A stretch of DNA of 64,000 nucleotides from Isoetes taiwanensis. Lineage: Eukaryota; Streptophyta; Lycopodiopsida; Isoetales; Isoetaceae. The stretch lies in contig JAJEKV010000071.1 of assembly GCA_021234155.1 (NCBI GenBank), forward strand, positions 7,047,054 to 7,111,053, given 5' to 3'. This document shows, in pieces, positions 24,320 to 34,547 of the stretch (position 1 is its first letter; every line of letters begins with the position of its first letter). Below the pieces are notes generated by a model. It saw only the letters and a program-made list of their open reading frames with translations. It was not told the origin of the DNA and did not search any database. Made by a program: the position numbers and the translations under genes.

Positions 24320-24622
24320 TCAAAAGAAAGTTAGTCCGAGAAATAGTTATATATTCTGTGAGTGACATGATGTCCCGGGTTTTAACTCATCATTACAACA
24401 CAATAGTGAGCCGCATTTCAACTACCTGTAATTTTATTACCATGTTTAAAATCTAACTCCATCTCCAAGGTAGCCTTACAAGCAAAATTTCAACTCAAAT
24501 TGCATAGATCAAGGTATAACATGGCAAGTTCCCTTCTAATAATATTCTTAAGTTAAGACACAGGGAACCATTGTTAGAACTTTTTAGAGAACAAACACTA
24601 TTGCACATATTGTTTACAACTT

Positions 24623-24795
24623 TGGTTTATATTATCTACAACTTTGATTAGTGATATAATTTATGATTGTTGACACCCCAATCTAATCATCATGTTGAAA
24701 CCCAATTGGTTTATACCATCTGCAATTTTGATTGATGATATAAACTATAATTGTTGAGGCTCAATCCAATCACCAAACTTTAATTGTCACCACGT
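24623..24795 (+). repeat. Two-copy ~85 bp tandem repeat
   Basis: GGTTTATATTATCTACAACT begins copy 1 and GGTTTATACCATCTGCAATT begins copy 2 about 85 bp later. Both continue with TTTGATT, GATATAA, ATTGTTGA and CCAATC blocks. It is a simple local duplication between the two candidate Helitron 3' ends. Confidence 0.6.
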
Positions 24796-25009
24796 ATTAC
24801 AATGGATCCAAATTGTTGCATGTGTGAATTTATGGTTGTGGATTTTGTAGTCTTACTTGGTGCAACTTATTGTAAGTTACGTTGCTTTATAGACAACAAA
24901 CTACCTTCAATGTAATTCAAATGCATGATATTGTCAAGTGTTGACCTTCGAGCATTAGATATGCGCTATTACAAAATATGGATCACAAGTGCATGGAACC
25001 GTCACTTGC

Positions 25010-25094
25010 TTCTACTATTAACAAGCTTTTCTCATTGCCGCCAAAACATTTACAGCTTGAACTTATACTCAGCAACGCTGGGCACCGTTACTAG
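25010..25094 (+). mobile_element. Second Helitron 3' terminus
   Basis: AAGCTTTTCTCATTGCCGCC, AAAACATTTACAGCTTGAAC and the hairpin CAGCAACGCTG are followed by GGCACCGTTA and CTAG (25091-25094), then T. This is the best preserved version of the tail found at 29209 and 33717 and has all Helitron 3' marks. It could close a longer element starting at 21853 that contains an earlier 3' end at 24319, or mark an element whose 5' end is lost. Confidence 0.6.
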
Positions 25095-27095
25095 TATACA
25101 TGGAATGTTGTCATTTGTGCAAACAGCAAGCTTGGACAATGTGACAGTTGATTTGTACACCAAAATGCAGTTCTCAACTTACCGGTAAGGATGTATGAAC
25201 CAATGCTTCTTATGGACGTGTTTTTCCTCATTCAGAAGACTCAAGTATTCGAGTTTCAAACCATATTTAAAATCTTCATCAGCTATTATTGGTTGATCGG
25301 TTTGACTTATTTCATCAATGCCAAATTATTGTTTGAAAATTTGTCGGCAAAGATGAACACAACTTCGATATGCCTTTTTTTCTTTAAGCGGCATTGCGGC
25401 ATCAACTTAGTATAGCTAAATATTTGCGAGCATACATGTCAAGTGATTAACATGGGGAAGTAACTTCAGATTTTAGATGCATTTTAAAGTTTTGGAGTGT
25501 TCGACATTTGGTTTTCGGAAAGAACTGTCTTACTTTTGTAACCTAATTTGATTGCAATGGCTTACCTTCACAACATTGCAATCCAGCTTTCTTTTGGTTG
25601 TCTTTGTCATATTGCTCCTATCACGCGCGTTCTTTTTTGAATATGTAACTTAAATCCGGAAAATGTGCATATCATCTCGGGGTTGTTTCATTGTGCATAT
25701 ACGGGTAATAAATCTTACGGTGAGGTTAAAATGAGCTTCATAAGGAGGTTTGGTAAGAGTTAATATTTGAAAGGGCAATCGGTTAATCTATATATAGCAG
25801 CAGGGGGTCTTCATGTGGGCTGCAGGAGGCTTGTTTGAATGCATCATTGGTAAATTTTGTTCTCCGATGCATTCGAGGGCGCTGTTTACTTCTTGCAATT
25901 TTGTTTGGATTTTCAAGTGTATATCTCAAAGCCTAGACACCTGAAGCTTGGCCCTTATGTTGACTTATGCAGAAAGTGCTTTTAGTATTAGTCTTTTCAA
26001 TGTGTAGTTCATTATAGGTCTTACGTTAACGTGGGTTGCTTTATTTTGTGGATCCTCGTTTAAGAGAAAACGAGCAAGGACCCCAACACCTGGGAAGTAT
26101 CTTGGTGCCAAGCAAACATTATGAATATATACATGACAAGCTATCTCAAATGCTAGTTTCGGTCTTACAGAGATAAAATATGCACCTATATGGTCTTGAA
26201 CAGCTCCAAGAAACAAAGGATGACACCCTCCCTTGTCAACCAGAGATAGTCCAGTGTGTAAACTGGTCCATATGGTCAGAAAATATGGACTTTGTGGTAT
26301 GTTGGTTTTGACATGAGTGTTTGAAAAATAGGATCGAGTGACAGTTTGCAGATAATCAGGCATGGTTCATGGGGCCTTTGGAAATGTAGGCACAAGGTCT
26401 TCCTTGGGCACTACTTTCTATTTAGAAGCATGTGGCATGTACCTTAGGGATCTAAGTGGCCACATTGCAGTTCTTAAAATCATAGAATGTGGCCATTCAT
26501 CGGAAATGCTTTAGGAACTATGGGTTAAGTCTAGGAATAGTAGTACATGATGGACAGGTCTAGAAGGCCGAAGGTCTTAACAGAACTTGTATAAGTGGAT
26601 GGAAAAGTCCCGGGTTTGGCCTAATATAACTTGCATAAGTGGATGGGAAATGTCCCAGATAAAGACAAGTAAAGAAAATAGATTTTTCTCTAGTTATTCT
26701 AACCCTCGTAGGTAAATGGGAAAGCATGGACAGATAATGCTGGTGGAATAGGATTGAAATGTGGAACATGGGCATGCCCAAATAGAGGGTAGGGCACTAC
26801 AAGAAGCAAAGTTGACATGGTACGCTGAAACAAGGTACTTTGAAACATGGAGGCTGGATTTGACATGGTCTCTCATCTTCCTATTTCAAAAGACAAATAA
26901 GGGCTAAATAATGGGCAAGGATAATGCACGAAGTAGGAAGTGGCAGTGGGGGTAAGTAGAGAAACCAAGAATAGCATGGTGAATATAAATCAGGGAGCAT
27001 AAAGAGACCCTTGGGCCGTTGGGAAGTGTGGAAATTTCACTTTGAAATTTTATTTGGGGCATTGGGCAAGGGACTAGTGCTCCGATTGCGAGAAA
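25095..27095. other. Unassigned sequence with one 132-codon minus-strand frame
   Basis: The frame on the minus strand at 25965-26363 is the longest here. It has a mixed composition and no motif I can name, and no splice or promoter evidence supports it. Around 26580-26660 the block AACTTGTATAAGTGGATGG recurs as AACTTGCATAAGTGGATGG, a short direct duplication about 58 bp apart. Nothing else could be identified. Confidence 0.3.
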
Positions 27096-29209
27096 TCTTA
27101 TATTATAATGTTATAACGTAAGTGCGTAGTGCATCGAGCCCCTAATTTGAATGGCCGAGATCATCCGGATGCATCCGGCGACCTAGATTTATCATGAACG
27201 ACTTTACCAACACCGTGATTGGTCATCACGCCGATCTCTTAAGGGAAAGGGGTAAATGAAAAGGGGAAAAGGAAAAGAAGTGGAAAGAGAGAATCTGCTA
27301 AGGGCAAAAAGGCATGGGGAAAAGGGAAAAGGGTAAAGGAAAAGGGAAAAAAGAAAAAAAGGGAAAAAAAAAAAGGAAAAAAAGAAAGGGTGGGGAAAAA
27401 AAAAAGGCATGGGAAAAAAAAAAAAGGCAAAAAAGGAAAAGGAAAAAAAAAGGAAAAAAAAAAGGAAAAAAAGGAAAAGGAAGTGGAAAAGAGAATGTGA
27501 AGGGCAAAAAAGGCATGGGGAAAAGGGAAAAAGGGTAAAAGAAAAAAAAAGGAAAAAAAGGAAAGGAAAAAGGGAAAAAGGAAAATAGGAAAAGAAAAGG
27601 GAAAAAAAGGAAAAGGGAAGTGGAAAGAGAGAATGTGAAGGGCAAAAAGGCATGGGGAAAAGGGAAAGGGTAAAAGGAAAAGGGAAAAAAAAAAAGAGAA
27701 AAGAAAAGGAAAAAGAGAAAGGGTGGTGAAAGGAAAAAAGGCATGGGGAAAAGGAAAAAGGGTAAAAGGCATGGGGAAAAGGAAAAGGGAAAAAAGGAAA
27801 AGGTAAAAGAAAAAAAAGGAAAAAAAAGGAAAAGGAAAAAAGAAAAGGGAAAAAAATGAAAAGGGAAGTGGAAAGAGAGAATGTGAAGGGCAAAAAATGC
27901 ATGGGGAAAAGGGAAAAGGGTAAAAAAGGAAAAGGGAAAAAGGGAAAAAAAAAAGGAAAAGGAAAAGGGAAAAGAAAAGGGAAGTGGAAAGAGAGAGATG
28001 AAGGGCAAAAAAAAGGCATGGGGAAAAGGGAAAAAAGGGTAAAAGGAAAAGAGAAAAGGAAAAAAAGGGAAAAGAAAAGGAAAAAGAGAACGAGATTGGT
28101 GAAAGGAAAAAGGCATGGGGAAAAGGTAAAAAGGAAAAGGGAAAAAGAAAAAAAAGGGAAAAAAAAAGGGCAAGAGAGAAAGGGTGGGGAAAAGAGGAAA
28201 ATGGGTATAGAAAATAAGAGAATAAAAACAAATGTGCAAAAGGCATGGAAAAAGGAAAAGGAAAAAGAAAGGAATGGAAAAAGTGCACGGGGAAAAGGAT
28301 CGGCAAAAGGAGGAAAAGCGGAAAAAAAAAAAAAAATCCATCAAGAAAAGGAAAAAAAAAAGGGGAAAGGGAAAGGGAAGGGATTGATGGAGGGAGGGAA
28401 AGAGAAAAAAGGACATGAGGAAAGGAAAAAGAGAAAAGGAAAAGGAAGGGTTGAAAGAAGGGAAAATTGCACGGGAAGAGGGAAAGGGTAGGAAAAGGAG
28501 GAAAAGGAAGCACCCGGAAAAATAGAAAGAAGAAAAGGGTGGGAAAAAAGGGCATGGGAAAAGGGAATAGAAAAAGAAAAAAGAATGGAAAAGGGGGAAG
28601 AGAGAGAGGCAGGGAAAAAGGAAATGAGGAAATGGAAAAGGGAAGAGAAAAAGGAACATGGAAAATGGAAAGAGGGAAAAGGGTGAGGAGATGGAAAAAA
28701 GGAAGGTAAAAAGGGCATGGAAAACGGGAGGGAGAAAGAAAAATGGAAGGGAAAAGGCACACAAAAAAAGGGAGGAAAAGAGTGGGAAAAAAGGAGGAAA
28801 AGAGAAGGGAAAAATAGGCATGGAAAAGGGCGAAAAAGAGTAAAAGGTTGCGAGAAAAAAAGGGAAGACATGAAAAGGGAAAAAAAGAGAAGGAAAAAAA
28901 AAAAAAGAAAAAAGGGAAAGGGGAAAAGGGCAAAGAAAAAGAGAAAGGGAAAAGGTGGAGAAAGGAGCAAAGTGAAGGGGAAAAAAATTATCAGGGGAAC
29001 AGGGAAGGGGAAGGAAAGGGATGGGAAAAACAAGGAAACATGTGAGAAAGAGAAAAGAAAGAAAAGAAAAAACAAAAGTAGAGAAATAAAAAAAATGAAA
29101 TCACGGGATAGAGCAAAAGGGAAAGGGAAAGGGATATGGCTTTTATCATTGCATCCCAAAGCATTTATAGGCTCAACTTATGCCCAAAGAACGCTGGCAC
29201 CATTACTAG
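27096..29209 (+). mobile_element. Polypurine Helitron, complete termini
   Basis: The 5' end is TCTTATATTATAATGTTATA at 27096, preceded by A. The head carries CATCGAGCCCC, GAATGGCCGAGATCATC and GTGATTGGTCATCACG, then an A/G-only interior from about 27240 to 29130. The tail runs through GGCTTTTATCATTGCATCCC and AAAGCATTTATAGGCTCAAC. It ends with the imperfect hairpin GCCCAAAGAACGCTGGC, CACCATTA and CTAG at 29206-29209, followed by T. Length is about 2.1 kb. The interior repeats words such as GGAAAAGGGAAAAGG, with scattered GGCATGGGGAAAAG and GAGAATGTGAAGGGCAAAAA at irregular spacing. No coding capacity; long frames on the pyrimidine strand are low-complexity artefacts. Confidence 0.8.
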
Positions 29210-32200
29210 TTACATGGTAAGAACGTTGCAAATAGGAAATAAGTCAAGGCGGTATTGACTAAGGGAGAAGCCGGACATGCAAATAGAAGTAATGATTTAT
29301 GATTTTATTTTCTATGGCATTTTGAAATTAGGAGGTATGGACATAGCAAAAATCATGCTTATGTTCTAGTGGTGTGTCCTCGGCTTTGTGCCTGGCGATC
29401 TTAGCCATAATAGCGAAAGGGTGGGGATTGACCCCTTAATCGGCGTAAGGTGCTCCCCACCCAACCGCGAACCACAAATTTATGATTATCATCTCTACGT
29501 ACCGGTTTATCACAGTTCGGGAGATTCGTGAGTAATGCAGAAGATCTAATTTGGCATCCGGAATCTAATTAATTTATCACGGCAGGTTCGCAGATCCGAG
29601 TCAATTAACTGGCTTTTATCACAAATGTACTGACCCGGCGCATTAATCGTCGTTAAGTGCATGTTATGCCCTATCATTGTATTGCAATCAACGGTGGGCA
29701 ACGGTTGATCCGAAGTTTCCACCGGGTTAAGAGTAAATGAACAAGCTTATTGTCTTAAGTTATTTGCAATAATAAAACCATGGTGTGGATTGCCCTATGT
29801 AAAATGGACTTGGGAAAGGATCGGTGATGCTTTAATCCTACGGTACGACATGTAAATATATATTGGTTATACTCCTCGTGTATTGGAAAAATGACATACC
29901 TGGCTTATCTGATCGGACGGGCTTCAAGGTTTAACAAATCTTTGCGCTAGGAGTTAGGGTTCTGTGGAGGTTAAAAACCCTAAGCGCCTTTTGTTTAGAC
30001 ATACCTCATAATGTTGAAGGAGCTCTTCGAACGGGGAATATAACCTATCCCATGCAGTACATCATGAGAAAAGATATGGGAATAGGATGATTGTTCTAAG
30101 ATGCAAGGAAGTGATAGGGCTGATCCGGGCAAGAAAAGAAAAAACACGTGGTTAGGGGCAAGCATTTTACGGGCGATAAAAAGCGGCTATGGCGCTTCCT
30201 CGACGGGTTGAGGTGAGCATACAAAATATGAGGCAAAGCAGTATAGAGCATTTGTTCTCCATATTAGGTTTTGCTCGCGGGCATTTGATTAATCGCTTTA
30301 TGTCCATCACCATAGCCTAGGATCGGGCCCATGCATCTGTGAGTCAGAAGCAAAAACCAATGGTTGAGGGAGGAGCTTTGCCTCATCTTTTCAAGCATCT
30401 CGACACCGGATAAGCTTTGTATTATTTCGCGGCCGCGGAAAAAGATGAATAGGTGCTTCTAGATGTTTAAGGACATCGGACATCTTTAAGTAGTAGATGC
30501 TCTTTTAAGTAGGAGGTAAAAAACTATAATTTACATTCATTTTTCTTTCTCCATCAAATTGTTTTTCTTTTTGTGCAACTACAATTTTTCCTTAATAAAA
30601 TCCATTATGATCACATTGTCGATTTTTCCCTTCAGTTTAGTAATTTCTATTTTAATCATCTGATTATTTATTCATACTTTCTTCCTCAATTTTGTTAGGT
30701 CTCCGAACATGGACAATCACGGTCCAATTTTGATTAAGATTTGAAGGTAAATACGGATTTTGTTTATTACTTCTATAAATGCCGATAACAAATTTTGATT
30801 TTGTTGCTCAAGTCTCTTTATCTTTGGCAAGGGCTGATAAAGGCTAGATGAGATAATATGGAGTTCGCGGATAAAAAAGGATGCACAAGATAAGAGAACT
30901 AGCAGGATAAATTCGACCGTTTTGCCTATTTTCTAATAAATTGGATTGATTTATTTATTTTTTCGTTTTATGTTGTACATATGCTTCTTGAAAACGCTAG
31001 ATGAGATAATATGGAGGATCACGGGGAAGGATGCACAAGATAAGAGATTTGAGGTAAATTTCATTGCCTATTTTGTAAATATAAAACGCTTTGATTTATT
31101 TGTTTTGAGTAATGATATAAAACACATTTTCGTTGTGCAAACAAGAGTCTTGGTGTGATTTGGGAGGACCACAAATAAATCTGTGCAAAGCGATTGAAAA
31201 TAATCAAAGTCATGTTCACCTTTTAATTGAATGTGCTATGCCATATCACATGTATTAGATCATGTATGTCATCGTACATGTATCCGCCGCTTTTCATTCA
31301 ATGGATTGTTCCTGTTTAATCCCAATCGCCTTTGTGAATAAATGGCATTCTCCTATGTTTCCTTTAACATTGTATGGCTTAAAAAGAATATCCATCCTTC
31401 ACTATATTGGTTGCGTGTCTGGCCGAAATAGTCTTTAAATGGCATTTCATAATAAAGGAGATATAGTGGAGTTTCATTGCCTTTGTCGAATCTCCACCTC
31501 GGGATGGTATATTAACAAGAAGGAATTTGAAGTGAATGAATACGTTCTTGTGGGCTGCTATTTTTTCTTCGGAATTTTTTAAATCCTAGATTTCATGGTC
31601 CTTAATTTTTTCCATCAAAAGGATTAAAGTGATGAAATCAAACCAATTCCGATGGGATCTTCGCAAGCAGTTCTTTATCCGATACCTTACAATTGTTGTT
31701 CATGTATCACATTGTTTGTTTTGGCAATTAATTGCTCACATAATACCCTTGTATACAAATATTTTGACTGGGACAAAGAAACATGTAGTATTTGTTTGTG
31801 ATTCTAAATGACATAGAAATACATTTTCAAAAATTGGTAATTTTTAATTAGTTTTGGTTTTTATCTACTGAACCATCTGTAGATCACCAGCGGATTTTAT
31901 GCGTGACAAAGAGAAGGATGATCGTAGGACCTTCAACCCCATTGTTAGTGCCTTAGAGATTTGTAGTAGTACCCACCTCCATCACTCCCAATGGTTGCAG
32001 TATAATTTGATGACTAGTGGGAGAATCTTTGCGTTGAAAGAGTTGTTTATCTATACAATTTGTCGTTCAGAATTGTACTGAATTTTCGAATATTATTAGA
32101 ATAATAAGAGAACGTTTGAATGCCTAATTCCAAATGTTGTCTTATCTTTGTCCTAAATAAAAACGAGTAATATTGTTTCATAAATGAAAGCCACCAATCA

Positions 32201-32278
32201 ATAATTGGTACTTATTTAATATTTTATCATGCTCCAATATCATATCACTAAATGCCACTCAGAAAGCACTATTAAATA
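29210..32278. other. Unassigned AT-rich spacer
   Basis: No gene could be recognised. Short frames of 60-70 codons lie at 30946-31158, 31629-31811 and 31899-32081, all without motifs. It contains the tandem duplication annotated at 30840-31060. Confidence 0.35.
30840..31060 (+). repeat. Two-copy ~150 bp tandem duplication
   Basis: GCTAGATGAGATAATATGGA followed by GGATGCACAAGATAAGAGA occurs at about 30843 and again at about 30995. Both copies are followed by TTTTGCCTATTTT-like or TTGCCTATTTTG blocks. The second copy reads in frame as TLDEIIWRITGKDAQDKRFE and ends at a GTAAAT donor-like site, so a duplicated exon is conceivable but unproven. Confidence 0.55.
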
Positions 32279-33717
32279 TCTTATATTATAAAGTTATGGC
32301 GCATGTCATGAACCAAACCTTAATTTGGACGGTTGAGATCATTTGGTTACATTCGAAGGCCGAAATGTATTGCAAGTCTTCCCACCACCATGATTAGCCA
32401 TGCTCTAATCTCTCAAGAGGAAAGGGAAAAAAGAAAAGGGCAAAGTGAAAGGCAAAAAGGCATGGGTAAAAGGGAAAGAAGGAAGAGAGAAAAGGAAAGG
32501 GAATTCTTCTTCTAAAAAAAGGGAAACGAAAAAGAAAGCCAAAAAAATGGAAGGAAAAAAGACACATGAAAATGAGAAGAGGGAAAAGGGCGAGGGACAG
32601 AGTAAAAGAGAAGGGAAGGGGGGAAGAGGAAAAGGATAGAGAGAAGGGAAGGGAAAAGGAAAAGGTAAAGGGAAAAAAAGGGGAGAGGAGGTGGGAGCAA
32701 AAAGGGACACCGGGAAAGGGAAGAGGAAAAAGGTCAGTTAAAGGAGAAAAAGGAAAAGGAAGAAAAGATTCCTAAAAAAGGGAGGGAAAAGGAAAAAGGG
32801 GGAAAGGAGAAGAAAAAGGAGGGGGAAGTGGGGAAGGGAATCAAAAACATAGAGAAAATGAAAGAGGGTAGGGGAAAAGAGAAGGAAAACAAGGAAGTTC
32901 AAAAGAAAAGGGGCTGGGGGAAAAGGGAAGGTATGGAAAAGGAAGGGAAAAAATAAAGGAGAAGGAAAGGGAAGGAGAAAATGCATGAAAATAAAGGGAA
33001 GGAGGGTACCTTGAAAAATCGGAGAAAAAAAGTGAAAAAAAAGGATATAGAAAAAGGGAAATGAGAGAAGGGAAAATGAGGGGTAGAGGGAGAAATGGGA
33101 GAAAAAATGGTACATGAAAAGTGGAAAGAGAGAAACCACTCCAAAAGGAGGAAAAGGAAGGGAAAATGCCATCGAAAGGGAAAAAGGAAAGGGGAAAGAG
33201 AAGCGAAGGGAAGGGGAGGGGAGGAGAGGGGATGGAAGAAAAGGAAAAAAGGGAAAAAAAGGGGATAAAAGGAAAAGGGAAATGTGGAGAAGAAAAAAGA
33301 GAATGAAGGAAAGTAAAATGAAAAAAGGAAAAAAAAAATGAAAAAAAAGGGGTGGAGAAAGGGTGAAAAGGGAAAGGAAAAGGATAAATAGAAATGGGAA
33401 AAAATACGAAATTAGGAAAAAAAAAAAAAAAAGGGTGAAGAGAAAATCAAAAAGGGAAAAGGGAGATTGTATGGAATAGTGGAAAGAGAAAAAAGATAAA
33501 ATGAAAAAATAGAACGGGAAAAGGAAAAGAAAAAAAGAAAAAGCATAGAAAGGCAAAAGAAAAACGAAAAAAGGAAGGGGAAGTGGAAGGAAAGGAAGTG
33601 AAAATGTGGTCAAATGCTCTTAATCGTGTGATTGAAGAACTTGAATTCATTTAATAATTCGCGCCAGTGTATATTTACAGTTCCTAGCTATACCCAGCAA
33701 CGCTGGGCTCCATTTAG
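32279..33717 (+). mobile_element. Polypurine Helitron C at the left edge of the tRNA array
   Basis: It starts TCTTATATTATAAAGTTATG at 32279 after A. The head shows CATGAACCAAACC, TAATTTGGACGGTTGAGAT and CCACCACCATGATTAGCCAT, then polypurine DNA from about 32410 to 33610. The tail has CAATTCGCGCCAGTG-like sequence, the perfect hairpin CCCAGCAACGCTGGG (33693-33707), then CTCCA and TTAG (33714-33717), one base off CTAG. The right flank TAATGACATAAGG is the junction sequence of the tRNA units. The left flank is not unit sequence. The purine interior is nearly the same as that of the element at 40723, for example GAAGGGAAGGGGAGGGGAGG in both. Confidence 0.78.
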
Positions 33718-33907
33718 TAATGACATAAGGATAATCGAGCAATCACGTAACTATAGTGTGAGAAAATGAGATCTAAGCTAATCTTGTCGGGTTGCTCTTC
33801 CAACCATCAAACATCACAATGAGAGAGAGAACAAATGACTAGCCAAATCCTATCCTCCTAAATATTTCAATGATCTAAGAAGAAACGAGGCATTCCACAT
33901 GTCGGCC

Positions 33908-33988
33908 GTGGATGTGCAGTGTTTATTGGGCATGACTAGAAATCATGTGGGCTTTGTTCTGATAGGTTCGAATCCCTCATCATCCACG
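33908..33988 (+). tRNA. tRNA-Ser(AGA)-like, unit 1 (damaged)
   Basis: Acceptor GTGGATG pairs with CATCCAC, the anticodon arm CATGA-CTAGAAA-TCATG carries AGA, and the B box GGTTCGAATCC is intact. The D arm is altered (GCAGTGTTTATTGGG instead of GCCAGAGTGGTTATTGGG) and the T stem no longer pairs well (ATAGG against CCTCA). A run of T (CTTTTT) follows within 15 nt, suitable for Pol III termination. Probably a pseudo-tRNA unless the differences are sequencing errors. Confidence 0.65.
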
Positions 33989-34401
33989 TGTAGGAGCTTT
34001 TTCATTATTTTATAGTCCCTATCACATACGCCCGCTCGATTAATACTTAGAGTTTATTCATATCTCCCACGCACTCTTCCAATCGACGCAATATTCTAGG
34101 GTTTATGCATAGCCCCCTTAGTGGCACACCAATGCTCAACATTGTTACTCATTCACATTTAATTCTTTCAATTTTTATGATATCAAGTTCTTTGCCATGG
34201 AAAAACACGGTGATTGAGCAAATCTTGTTGCTTTATACCTTGGCATAATCATTTGTTTGGACTTATTAGAAGAACAACCATTCTACACCTTATTGTAACT
34301 CACGACCTCGGGTATTTTTGAGAACTCGGATTATGAGATGCATTTGATTGAGTTGGTTGTATGTGTTGTTAATTAAGAAGGTATTCATTTGTATTATTTG
34401 T

Positions 34402-34471
34402 GCATTGGTGGTCTAGTGGTAGAATAGTACCCTCGCCAGTGATAGACTTAAGTTTGATTCTGGCTAATGCA
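34402..34471 (+). tRNA. tRNA-Gly(GCC)-like, unit 1 (damaged)
   Basis: The 5' half GCATTGGTGGTCTAGTGGTA plus GAATAGTACC is the canonical plant tRNA-Gly D-arm region. GCC follows but is shifted by an extra base (CCCTCGCCA). The T arm reads AGTTTGATTC, a degraded B box, and the acceptor 3' side is CTAATGC, with one mismatch. Probably a pseudo-tRNA copy. Confidence 0.55.
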
Positions 34472-34547
34472 TCCTGGTGGTTCAACTCTTCTAATTTTGT
34501 TCTGGCTAAGAGCCAAAAAGAAGATTTTATGCATTAAACCATGTTGA

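Noticed and set aside
25965-26363. 132-codon minus-strand frame as a real gene
   Set aside because: No recognisable motif, no splice or promoter context, and amino acid content close to that expected from the local base composition.
27000-27077. Another Helitron 3' end at the CTAG near 27074
   Set aside because: The upstream region has no hairpin at the proper distance and little similarity to the family tail, so CTAG followed by T is likely chance.
27204-29220. A 564-codon minus-strand frame and overlapping long frames on both strands
   Set aside because: Same low-complexity cause; several frames are open at once over the same purine tract, and the tract is Helitron cargo.
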